15,398 nt of DNA from Candidatus Krumholzibacteriia bacterium (GTDB taxonomy: Bacteria > Krumholzibacteriota > Krumholzibacteriia > LZORAL124-64-63), in the NCBI GenBank assembly GCA_014859985.1, contig JACZKN010000120.1:1-15398 (forward strand), read 5' to 3'. Within the stretch, counting starts at the first letter, position 1. Each line of letters opens with the position of its first letter. The notes beneath the pieces are model-generated. The model saw only the letters and a list, made by a program, of their open reading frames with translations, searched no databases and was not told the DNA's origin. Positions 1 through 6,180 of this stretch are shown here, one piece after another. A program made the position numbers and the translations under genes.

Positions 1-2
1 GC

Positions 3-482
3 CGCGCCGGGCCCGACGACGCCGAGGCCGTCTCGGCGCTGCTGCGCCGGGTCTTCCCCGACTACCCGACCCCCACCGACCCGGCCACGGTGCGCCGGCA
101 GATCGCCCGGGGCGACAACGTCTACCGCCTGATGCTGGACGCCGACGGCCGCCTGGCCGCGGCCGCCTCGGCCGAGATCGACCACCGCCGCCGCTCGGCC
201 GAGCTGACCGACTGCGCCACCAGTCCGGAGCACCGCGGCGCGGGCCTGATGGCCTGGCTGCTGCGGCAGCTCGAGCGCGACGTGGTGCGCGATTTCGGCA
301 TCACCGACCTGTACACCATCGCCCGCGCCGACGAGGTGGGCATGAACTGCGTCTTCAGCAAGCTGGGCTGGATCTACACGGGGCGCCTGGTGAACAACTG
401 CCGGATGCCGGGGGGCTGGGAGTCCATGAACCTGTGGTGCCGGCCGGACGCCGGCGCGCTCCGGGGCGATGCCGCCCGCTGA
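3..482 (+). CDS. ablB: beta-lysine N-acetyltransferase AblB (GNAT), 5' end outside the window
   Basis: This is the C-terminal 159 residues of a GNAT acetyltransferase; the reading frame is open to the left edge, so the N-terminal part (AblB is usually about 270 residues) lies upstream. The acetyl-CoA loop is seen in EHRGAGLMAWLL, and the end of the domain has features I associate with AblB/YodP: the blocks AELTDCAT, YTIARADEVGMN, GRLVNNCRM and GGWESMNLW. In the family, AblB acetylates beta-lysine, made from lysine by lysine 2,3-aminomutase (AblA), to N-epsilon-acetyl-beta-lysine, a cytoplasmic compatible solute. An ablA gene is therefore expected just left of the window, but this is not visible. 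The TGA stop overlaps the ATG of the symporter by one base (TGATG), so the two are probably translated together. Another GNAT substrate cannot be excluded, but the C-terminal blocks favour AblB. Confidence 0.85.
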   Translation, partial: RAGPDDAEAVSALLRRVFPDYPTPTDPATVRRQIARGDNVYRLMLDADGRLAAAASAEIDHRRRSAELTDCATSPEHRGAGLMAWLLRQLERDVVRDFGITDLYTIARADEVGMNCVFSKLGWIYTGRLVNNCRMPGGWESMNLWCRPDAGALRGDAAR

Positions 483-1921
483 TGACCGCCCTCGACTACG
501 GCATCTTCACCCTGTACATGGCCGGCGTGCTGGCGGTGGGCTTCTACCACTTCCGCCGCAACCGCAACCTGGACGACTACTACGTGGGCAGCCGGGACAT
601 GGGCTGGCCCCACGTGGGCCTGTCCGTGGTGGCGACCGACGTGGGCGGCGGCTTCTCCATCGGCCTGGGCGGCCTGGGCTTCGCCATGGGCCTGGCCGGC
701 AGCTGGCTGCTGATGACCGGGCTGGTGGGGGCCTGGCTGACCGCCGTCGTGCTCATCCCCCGGGTCAAGGCCCTGGACGCGGCCCACGGCCTGTTCACCT
801 TTCCCGACCTCCTGCGCCGGCGCTACGGCGAAGGGACCGCCCTGCTGGCGGCCGCCATCTCGGGGATCGGCTACCTGGGCTTCACCGGCGGCCAGATCCT
901 GGCGGGCGCGAAGCTGGCCTCGGCCACGGTCTTCAACACCGCGCCCCTGGGCCTGGAGCCCATGACCTTCGCCCTGCTGGCCATCGCGGCGATCACCATC
1001 GTCTACACGGTGGCGGGCGGGCTGAAGGCCGTCATCTACACCGACACCGTGCAATGGATCGTGCTGCTGGCGGGGCTGCTGCTGGCGGCCCTGCCGGCGG
1101 CCCTGGGCGCGGTCGGCGGCTGGAGCGGGCTGCGGGCCGCCCTGCCGGCGGACCACTTCCGCCTGACCGCCGTCGCGCCGGTGCAGCTCGTCAACTGGAC
1201 GGTGACCATCGTGCCGATCTGGTTCGTGGGCATGACCCTCTACCAGCGCATGTTCGCCTGCCGCGACGTGCGCGAGGCGCGCCGGGCCTGGTTCCTGGCG
1301 GGGCTGCTGGAGTGGCCGCTGATGGCCTTCAGCGGCGTGCTGCTGGGGATGGCGGCGCGGGTGCTGTTCCCGGACGTCGAGGCGGAGATGGGCCTGCCCC
1401 TGTTGATCGCCGAGGTGCTGCCGGCGGGGCTGGCCGGGCTGGTGGTCGCCGCCTACTTCTCGGCCATCATGTCCACGGCCGACAGCTGCCTGATGGCCGC
1501 CTCGGGCAACTTCGTCGGGGACCTGCTGGCGCGGCTGGCGCCCCGGGCCCGCGGCGAGCGGGCGCAGATGCGGCTCTCGCAGCTGGTGACCGCGCTGGTC
1601 GGCGTGCTGGCGGTGCTGCTGGCGGCGCGCTTCCACACCGTGCTCGAGGCGATCCTGCACGCCTACGCCTTCATGGTGTCGGGGCTGCTGGTGCCCGCCC
1701 TGGGCGTGTTCTACCTGCGCCGCGGCGACGGCAGGGCGGCCGTGGCGGCGATGCTCGGCGGCGGCGGCTTCACCCTCGGGGCCATCGTCACGGGCGCCCG
1801 GCTGCCGGGCGGCCTGGATCCCGCCTTCTACGGCATCCTGCTGGCCTTGGCGGCCTACCTCGCAGTCGCGGCCATCTGGCCCGGTCGGCGGACGTCGCCG
1901 CCGCCCGGTGCGAACCCCTAG
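482..1921 (+). CDS. sodium:solute symporter (SSS family)
   Basis: A 479-residue, very hydrophobic protein with the layout of the SSS (solute:sodium symporter) family, about 13 TM segments. The N-terminal block LDDYYVGSRDMGWPHVGLS and the block YFSAIMSTADSCLMAASGN (about residues 325-343, the Na+-site helix with its Ser/Thr residues) are typical. The ATG at 482 is chosen because it overlaps the stop of ablB and begins right before the first hydrophobic helix; an upstream in-frame ATG at 434 would overlap ablB by 49 bases. The substrate cannot be read from sequence. SSS members carry proline, pantothenate, sugars, choline and others. The coupling to ablB suggests an osmolyte or amino acid such as proline or a beta-lysine derivative, which is inference. 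The TAG stop shares the palindrome CTAG (1918-1921) with the stop of the convergent nitroreductase gene. Confidence 0.88.
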   Translation: MTALDYGIFTLYMAGVLAVGFYHFRRNRNLDDYYVGSRDMGWPHVGLSVVATDVGGGFSIGLGGLGFAMGLAGSWLLMTGLVGAWLTAVVLIPRVKALDAAHGLFTFPDLLRRRYGEGTALLAAAISGIGYLGFTGGQILAGAKLASATVFNTAPLGLEPMTFALLAIAAITIVYTVAGGLKAVIYTDTVQWIVLLAGLLLAALPAALGAVGGWSGLRAALPADHFRLTAVAPVQLVNWTVTIVPIWFVGMTLYQRMFACRDVREARRAWFLAGLLEWPLMAFSGVLLGMAARVLFPDVEAEMGLPLLIAEVLPAGLAGLVVAAYFSAIMSTADSCLMAASGNFVGDLLARLAPRARGERAQMRLSQLVTALVGVLAVLLAARFHTVLEAILHAYAFMVSGLLVPALGVFYLRRGDGRAAVAAMLGGGGFTLGAIVTGARLPGGLDPAFYGILLALAAYLAVAAIWPGRRTSPPPGANP

Positions 1922-2520
1922 TCCAGCACCGCGGCCACCGCCCAGCTCGCGCCGAACACGAACTCGGCCTGGGGCCGCCGGGTGCGGGGCGCCATGTCCC
2001 GCCGGCGCAGGGCCTCCGGCAGGGTCGCCGGGTCGGCGGCGTAGCCGATCGCCAGGGCGGTCAGGGGCTGGAAACCCTCGGGCACGCGGTACAGCTCGCG
2101 CACCCGGTCCGGCAGGATGCCGCCCATCTGGTGCACCACCAGGCCGCGGACGGTGGCCTCGACCGTGAGGCTGGCCGCGGCCAGGCCCAGGTCGTGCAGC
2201 GCGGTGCCGTTGGGCTTGCCGTCGCGGGCGTAGGTGAGCGATGCCACCCCCACCGCCAGCGCCGAGGCGTGGCGCGCCCACTGCTGGTTGGTGTCGGTCA
2301 GGCAGCCCAGCAGACGGGCGAACTCCGCCTCGTCCTGCCGCACGGCCACCACGTACCGCCACGGCTGCTCGTTGAAGGCCGACGGCGCCCAGCGCGCGGC
2401 CTCGAACAGGCTGCGCAGGTCCGCCGCCGGCAGCGGGCGCGGGTCGTAGCCGTAGGGGCTGGAGCGTTCGGCCAGGACCGCCGCGATGGGATGGTCGGGG
2501 CGGGCGTGCTTGGCGATCAT
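1918..2520 (-). CDS. nitroreductase family protein (FMN-dependent NAD(P)H oxidoreductase)
   Basis: A 200-residue protein of the nitroreductase superfamily. Residues RSSPYGYD (19-26) match the N-terminal FMN phosphate-binding block, SAFNEQPW (47-54) is the hallmark S-x-N-x-Q-PW motif, and the tail RRPQAEFVFGASW (181-193) matches the conserved C-terminal end. These enzymes form FMN-containing homodimers in the cytoplasm and reduce nitroaromatics, quinones or related electrophiles with NAD(P)H; the physiological substrate here is unknown. The ATG at 2520 forms a four-base ATGA overlap with the doxX stop, the usual sign of translational coupling in an operon, so longer upstream extensions of the frame are rejected. 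The gene is last in marR-doxX-nitroreductase. Its TAG stop overlaps that of the convergent symporter, leaving no room for a terminator between them. Confidence 0.92.
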   Translation of the reverse strand: MIAKHARPDHPIAAVLAERSSPYGYDPRPLPAADLRSLFEAARWAPSAFNEQPWRYVVAVRQDEAEFARLLGCLTDTNQQWARHASALAVGVASLTYARDGKPNGTALHDLGLAAASLTVEATVRGLVVHQMGGILPDRVRELYRVPEGFQPLTALAIGYAADPATLPEALRRRDMAPRTRRPQAEFVFGASWAVAAVLD

Positions 2521-2945
2521 CCCGGGCCTCCCCCGCGCCGTTTCCCGCGCCGGGGCAGGAAGCGCTCCAGGGACAGGCCGCCCGGACCGGTCAGGATCAG
2601 GCCCAGCACCACCACGCCCAGGGTCAGGGCGAACTCCATGCCGCCGTCCTGCAGGCTGAACCTGCCGGCGTGGGCCTTGAAGGACGCCACCATCATGGTG
2701 ATGAACAGGGGCCACAGGGCGTAGCGGAAGGCCACACCGGCGATGAGCACCAGGCCGCCGCCGAATTCGCTGAGGGCGACGACCCAGGCCGCCAGCTGGG
2801 GCGCGGGCACGCCCATGGACTGCAGGGCGCCGGCGAAGCCCTCGAGCCCGCCGAAGAGCTTGCCCTGGCCGTGGTAGACGAAGACGACGCCCACCATCAC
2901 GCGGATCAGCAGGAGGCCGAGGTCGACCAGGCGGTTCGTGGTCAT
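2517..2945 (-). CDS. DoxX family membrane protein
   Basis: A 142-residue, four-TM protein of the DoxX family. The family marks are visible: R15 in the first helix, HGQGKLF (25-31, the HGxxKL block), the E60-F-G-G block in TM2, and the K90/H92 pair after TM3. The basic tail RRGKRR is cytoplasmic by the positive-inside rule. DoxX proteins are poorly understood; relatives act in quinone/thiol redox stress (for example MhqP/CatD of Bacillus and the DoxX partner of a mycobacterial superoxide dismutase complex). The start ATG at 2945 has GGGGAG five bases upstream. The stop overlaps the nitroreductase start (ATGA), and marR ends 67 bases upstream, so the three genes look like one operon under MarR control. 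Confidence 0.9.
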   Translation of the reverse strand: MTTNRLVDLGLLLIRVMVGVVFVYHGQGKLFGGLEGFAGALQSMGVPAPQLAAWVVALSEFGGGLVLIAGVAFRYALWPLFITMMVASFKAHAGRFSLQDGGMEFALTLGVVVLGLILTGPGGLSLERFLPRRGKRRGGGPG

Positions 2946-2964
2946 GATCTCCCCTTTCCTTGCG

Positions 2965-3004
2965 GTTTTTTTAATTGTAGGAACGAGCTTCTCGTCAAAA
3001 AAAC
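2965..3004. repeat. nested inverted repeat between marR and doxX
   Basis: The intergenic region holds an outer pair GTTTTTTT (2965-2972) and AAAAAAAC (2997-3004), and inside it an ACGAG-CTT-CTCGT stem (2983-2995). This AT-rich symmetrical element stands out in a GC-rich region. It could be a second operator or promoter region in front of doxX, or a stem that shapes mRNA stability. Read on the minus strand, TTGACG and TACAAT lie only 13 bases apart, too close for a normal sigma-70 promoter. It is not a classical terminator for marR, because on the minus strand the T run of the outer arm comes before the inner stem. Confidence 0.5.
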
Positions 3005-3012
3005 TCCCGGCG

Positions 3013-3447
3013 TCAGCCGCCCAGCAGGGCGTCCAGCAGCGCGTCCAGCCGGGCCAACGCCGGGTCGTCGAAGGCCGCGAACTCGCGCCGGATGCGCGCC
3101 TGCAGGGGCTCGTCGATGGCCGCCACCAGGGCCAGGCCCTGGCCGGTGAGGCGGGTGCGCACCACGCGCCGGTCCTCGGGGCAACGCCGCCGCTCGATCA
3201 GGCCGCGGTGCTCCAGGCGATCGAGCAGGCGGGTCACGTCGGGCACCCGCTTGACCATGCGCTCGCCCACCTCGTGGCAGCTGAGTTCGGTGTCGCCGGC
3301 TCCGCGCAGGATGCGCAGCACGTTGTACTGGGGTGCGGACAGGCCGTGCAGCTTGAAGACGGCGGCGTGCCCCGCCTCCAGGTACTCGTGGGCCTTCATG
3401 AGCTTCAGCGCCGTCAATTCGGCTTTGCGGACGTCGATGCCGGCCAT
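3013..3447 (-). CDS. MarR family transcriptional regulator
   Basis: A 144-residue winged-helix regulator of the MarR family. Residues 36-48 (LSAPQYNVLRILR) form the usual helix before the HTH, the recognition helix lies near KRVPDVTRLLDRLEHRGLI (66-84), and the wing carries CPEDRRVVRTRLT (89-101), the D-x-R-x motif typical of MarR. Such proteins bind palindromic operators as dimers and are released by ligands or oxidation. Two cysteines (C57 in the HTH region, C89 at the wing base) could be redox sensors, but that is speculation. ATG 3447 is preceded by a GGAGG six bases upstream; frames running further upstream have no support. It heads a marR-doxX-nitroreductase operon, similar in content to MhqR-regulated quinone-stress genes, and probably controls itself through the palindrome in its promoter. 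Confidence 0.93.
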   Translation of the reverse strand: MAGIDVRKAELTALKLMKAHEYLEAGHAAVFKLHGLSAPQYNVLRILRGAGDTELSCHEVGERMVKRVPDVTRLLDRLEHRGLIERRRCPEDRRVVRTRLTGQGLALVAAIDEPLQARIRREFAAFDDPALARLDALLDALLGG

Positions 3448-3465
3448 CGGCCACCTCCGCCGAAG

Positions 3466-3494
3466 AATATAAGGTAAAACATTATTCGTTGCAA
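3466..3494 (-). promoter_or_regulatory. sigma-70-like promoter of the marR operon
   Basis: On the minus strand, TTGCAA (3494-3489) and TATATT (3471-3466) are separated by exactly 17 bases, in an AT-rich island in otherwise GC-rich DNA. Transcription would begin near 3459, just before the GGAGG of marR, giving a very short leader. The -35 matches the consensus at four of six positions and the -10 at five of six. Confidence 0.55.
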
Positions 3495-3495
3495 C
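3488..3495. promoter_or_regulatory. palindrome GTTGCAAC, candidate MarR operator
   Basis: A perfect eight-base palindrome GTTGCAAC covers the -35 box of the marR promoter and is extended on both sides by partly symmetrical AT-rich arms (about 3482-3501). MarR proteins bind such imperfect palindromes of 16-20 bases, commonly over the promoter they repress. Autoregulation is inferred from position only. Confidence 0.45.
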
Positions 3496-3512
3496 AATTA
3501 TTTTGCCGGTTC

Positions 3513-3647
3513 TCAGCCGAGGCGGTCCAGCAACCGCGGCAAGAGGACGATCACCACGACGATGACCAAGAGGGCCAGGACCCAGCCCCGGACGGGCCGG
3601 CGGCGGTGGGGTTGGCGGAACAGGCGGCGGGGCGGTTCGTCGTGCAT
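3513..3647 (-). CDS. small single-TM protein (44 aa), unknown function
   Basis: A 44-residue protein starting MHDEPPRR with a basic stretch (RRLFRQPHRRRPVRG) followed by one strong TM helix, WVLALLVIVVVIVLL, and a short tail PRLLDRLG. The start at 3647 is chosen because CCGGAGGACCGC places GGAGG at ideal spacing before this ATG. Upstream in-frame starts at 3680 (ATG) and 3704 (TTG) have poorer sites. By the positive-inside rule the basic N-terminus is cytoplasmic. I do not recognise a family; such tiny tail-anchored proteins often modulate larger membrane proteins. It ends 19 bases before the marR promoter and is on the same strand, while the M2 peptidase diverges from it. Its reality rests on the ribosome binding site and the clear helix after a polar, basic N-terminus. 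Confidence 0.6.
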   Translation of the reverse strand: MHDEPPRRLFRQPHRRRPVRGWVLALLVIVVVIVLLPRLLDRLG

Positions 3648-3790
3648 GCGGTCCTCCGGTGACGGTCCCATCTTCAGCATGCCACCCTTGCCGCGGCCTG
3701 CCAAGGACGCATCCGCCCTTCCCGCCGGGCCCGCCCTGTGGCAGAGTTGCTCCCGACCGCAGGAACGTCCCGCGCGAAAGGATCCGACCG
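3648..3790. other. divergent intergenic region before the M2 peptidase
   Basis: This 143-base gap separates the small TM protein (-) from the M2 peptidase gene (+). It should hold the peptidase promoter, but I see no convincing -35/-10 pair. TGGCAGAGTTGC (3739-3750) resembles a sigma-54 site but with the wrong spacing. AAGGA (3778-3782) serves as ribosome binding site eight bases before ATG 3791. Confidence 0.4.
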
Positions 3791-5659
3791 ATGCAGACCC
3801 GCACCGTCGCCGGCCTGGGCATGATGCTGCTGGCCGCCGGCCTCCTGGTGATCTGGTACCAGGGCCAGGGCTCCCCCACGCGCCCCGAGACCGGACCGGT
3901 CCACGCCACCGGCGTGCCGCCCCAGGCCGCCACCCTTCCGGGCCCGGCGGACGTCGACTCGTTCCTGGCCGCCTACAACACCCGCTACCGCGAGCTGTGG
4001 ACCGCCTTCGAGAGCGCCAACTGGAACGCCGAGGTGGACATCACCGGAGCCAACACGCAGGCGCGTATCGCCGCCGGCGGTGCCCTGGGCGGCTTCGTGG
4101 GCGGCCGCGAGGTGATCGAGTCCCTGCGCGGCCTGCGCACGCGCACCGACCTGACCGAACTGCAGGAGCGCCAGGTGGCCACGGCCTGGCGCCTGTCCGC
4201 CAAGTACCCCGCCACCATGCCGGAGGTGGTGGCCGACGCCATCGCCACCGCCGCGGTGCTGAACGACTCCCTCCACGGCCACGTCTACCGCCTGACCCTG
4301 CCGGGCGGACCGACCCGCACGGTCACCCCGAACGAGATCGACGGCCTGCTCGCGATGAGCACCGACCTGGCCGAGCGCAAGGCCGTCTGGGAGGCCAGCA
4401 AGCAGGCGGGCCCCAAGCTCAAGCAGGGCCTGGCCGACCTGCGCGGCCAGCGCAACCAGCTGGCCCGGCACATGGGCTACTCCAGCTACTTCGGCCTGGA
4501 GACCGCCAACTACGGCCTGAGCGCCGACGACATGCTGCGCCTGATGGACGAGCTGGTCGCCGGCATCATGCCCCTGTACGAGCAGCTGCACTGCTGGGTG
4601 CGGCACGAGCTGGCCGCCCGCTACGGGGCGCCGGTGCCGCGGCGCATCCCCGCCCACTGGCTGGGCAACCGCTGGGCCCAGGAGTGGCCGGGCATCGTCG
4701 CGGACGTGGACATGGACGGGCTCGTGAAGGACGTCGAGCCCGCCTGGCTCGTGCAACGGGCCGAGGATTTCTACGTCTCCCTGGGTTTCGCTCCCTTGCC
4801 GGAGACCTTCTGGGAGCGCAGCGACCTGTACCAGTTGCCGCCGGGGTCGGGGCGCAGGAAGAACACCCATGCCTCGGCCTGGCACGTCGACCTCGAACGG
4901 GACGTGCGCTGCCTGATGTCCGTCCAGGCGGACTGGAGCTGGTTCCTGACCACCCACCACGAGCTGGGCCATGTCTACTACTACCTGGCCTACGGCCGGC
5001 CCCAGGTGCCGCCGATCCTGCGCGAAGGGGCCAACCGGGCCTTCCACGAAGGCATCGGCTCGCTGATCGAACTGGCGGCGGGGCAGCCGTCGTACCTGGC
5101 CCAGCTGGGCCTGCTGGCTGCGGGCGAGGCGCCGGACCGGATCCAGTGGCTGCTGGCCCAGGCCCTCAGCGGACCGGTGGTGTTCCTGCCCTTCGCCTGC
5201 GGCACCATGACCCACTTCGAGTACGATCTCTACGAGGCCGACCTGCCCGCCCACCAGTTCAACGCCCGCTGGTGGGAGCACGCCGCGCGCTTCCAGGGCA
5301 TCGAGCCGCCGTCCCTGCGGGGCGAGGAGTTCTGCGACGCGGCCACCAAGACCCACATCATCGACGACCCCGCCCAGTACTACGACTACGCCCTGGCCGC
5401 GGTGGTCCTGCACCAGCTGCACCGCTACATCTGCCGCGAGCTGCTGCGCCAGGACGTGCGCGACGCCAACTACTACGGCGACCGCACGGTGGGCATGTAC
5501 CTCAACTCCATCCTCGAGCTGGGCGCCACCCGCGACGGCAACCTGGTCATGCGCCAGGCCACGGGCGAGGACCTCTCGGCCGACGCCATGCTCGAGTACT
5601 ATCAGCCGCTGCTGGAGTGGCTGACCCGCCGCAACGCCGGGCGGGAGGTGGGCTTCTAG
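3791..5659 (+). CDS. peptidase M2 family (ACE-like) zinc dipeptidyl carboxypeptidase, exported or anchored
   Basis: A 622-residue zinc metallopeptidase of family M2, the family of angiotensin-converting enzyme. HELGH (390-394), preceded by another His as in ACE, supplies two zinc ligands and the catalytic Glu. E420 in REGANRAFHEGIG is the third ligand, matching REGANPGFHEAIG of ACE. KTH (520-522) corresponds to the ACE substrate-binding Lys511/His513, and the YYDY that follows supplies the counterpart of Tyr523. Length fits a single-domain bacterial ACE. The N-terminus (MQTRTVAGLG then a hydrophobic stretch to about residue 23) is a signal peptide or membrane anchor; no lipobox Cys is seen, so it probably acts outside the cytoplasmic membrane, removing dipeptides from peptide C-termini. 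ATG 3791 is chosen because it begins the signal sequence after AAGGA. The gene stands alone, divergent from its left neighbour. Confidence 0.93.
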   Translation: MQTRTVAGLGMMLLAAGLLVIWYQGQGSPTRPETGPVHATGVPPQAATLPGPADVDSFLAAYNTRYRELWTAFESANWNAEVDITGANTQARIAAGGALGGFVGGREVIESLRGLRTRTDLTELQERQVATAWRLSAKYPATMPEVVADAIATAAVLNDSLHGHVYRLTLPGGPTRTVTPNEIDGLLAMSTDLAERKAVWEASKQAGPKLKQGLADLRGQRNQLARHMGYSSYFGLETANYGLSADDMLRLMDELVAGIMPLYEQLHCWVRHELAARYGAPVPRRIPAHWLGNRWAQEWPGIVADVDMDGLVKDVEPAWLVQRAEDFYVSLGFAPLPETFWERSDLYQLPPGSGRRKNTHASAWHVDLERDVRCLMSVQADWSWFLTTHHELGHVYYYLAYGRPQVPPILREGANRAFHEGIGSLIELAAGQPSYLAQLGLLAAGEAPDRIQWLLAQALSGPVVFLPFACGTMTHFEYDLYEADLPAHQFNARWWEHAARFQGIEPPSLRGEEFCDAATKTHIIDDPAQYYDYALAAVVLHQLHRYICRELLRQDVRDANYYGDRTVGMYLNSILELGATRDGNLVMRQATGEDLSADAMLEYYQPLLEWLTRRNAGREVGF

Positions 5660-5742
5660 CTCCGGCCGCGGCCCGCGATGCGCACCTACCTGGCCGACCA
5701 TGGCGACGGGAATGGCATCCGGTGCCGATCGCGGTACCCCGC

Positions 5743-6129
5743 CTATCCGCCCTTCGTCGGGTCGCCCAGCACCATACCCGGAGGCGAGCACCCCACTGCG
5801 GGACGATTGGCCACCACCACCGAGTACGGGTGCATCGTGCCCGGAGCCGACTGCAGCTCCTTGTCATACCTGATCGGGAATTCGCCGCGCGCGCCGGCCG
5901 GAATGACCTGTTCGGCGGCACCGAGCACGTCCGGCAGGCGTACGGTGGCCTCAGATCCGGTCTGGTTCTCGAATTTCACCCAGGGAGGCTGCACCTCCGC
6001 GATCGGCGGGAACACGCGGGGACTGAGTTCCTTGTCCGGCCAGTAGATCCAGATGCTCCACGTCCGTTCGACCATGCTGTTGGGCGGGATCTGCATTTCC
6101 TGCGGGGTCTTCTCCATCTCCGGTTCCAT
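5743..6129 (-). CDS. hypothetical protein (128 aa), beta-rich, possibly cupredoxin-like fold
   Basis: A 128-residue protein without signal peptide or TM segment. ATG 6129 is preceded by AAAGGAGC at good spacing. The sequence alternates short beta-type stretches: WSIWIYW, VKFENQTGSEATVRLP, VIPAGARGEFPI, and HPYSVVVANRPAVGCSPPGMVLGDP. The order (a 'bonds of matrix water and backbone' type strand, then IPAG, then PYSV and a Cys-Pro-Pro-x-Met tail) reminds me of cupredoxin-like sandwiches, but a complete copper site (His, Cys, His, Met) cannot be claimed. It is probably cytoplasmic. It lies 51 bases downstream of the kinase gene on the same strand with no terminator between, so it may be co-transcribed and act as kinase substrate or partner (inference). 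I do not recognise a named family. Confidence 0.7.
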   Translation of the reverse strand: MEPEMEKTPQEMQIPPNSMVERTWSIWIYWPDKELSPRVFPPIAEVQPPWVKFENQTGSEATVRLPDVLGAAEQVIPAGARGEFPIRYDKELQSAPGTMHPYSVVVANRPAVGCSPPGMVLGDPTKGG

Positions 6130-6180
6130 GCCTGCGCTCCTTTCCGGGCGCCCGCGCCCGTCCCCCAGGCCCCCCGGCGG

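Noticed and set aside
374..2724. Long frames on both strands over ablB, the symporter and the nitroreductase
   Set aside because: No recognisable domains and a Gly/Ala/Arg/Pro bias; the genes they overlap have clear family motifs.
2966..3003. Intrinsic terminator after marR
   Set aside because: On the minus strand the first T run comes before the inner stem and the DNA after the stem is TCCTACAATT; it does not have stem-then-T-tract order.
3513..3704. Longer 63-residue version of the small TM protein starting with TTG 3704
   Set aside because: The GGAGG at ideal spacing is before ATG 3647, and the extension MAGRGKGG... adds only low-complexity sequence.
3739..3750. TGGCAGAGTTGC as a sigma-54 promoter for the M2 peptidase
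   Set aside because: Only seven bases lie between GG and GC, where sigma-54 requires ten.
5664..5673. GGCCGCGGCC palindrome after the M2 peptidase stop as a terminator
   Set aside because: The stem has no loop or T tract, and such GC palindromes are common by chance here.
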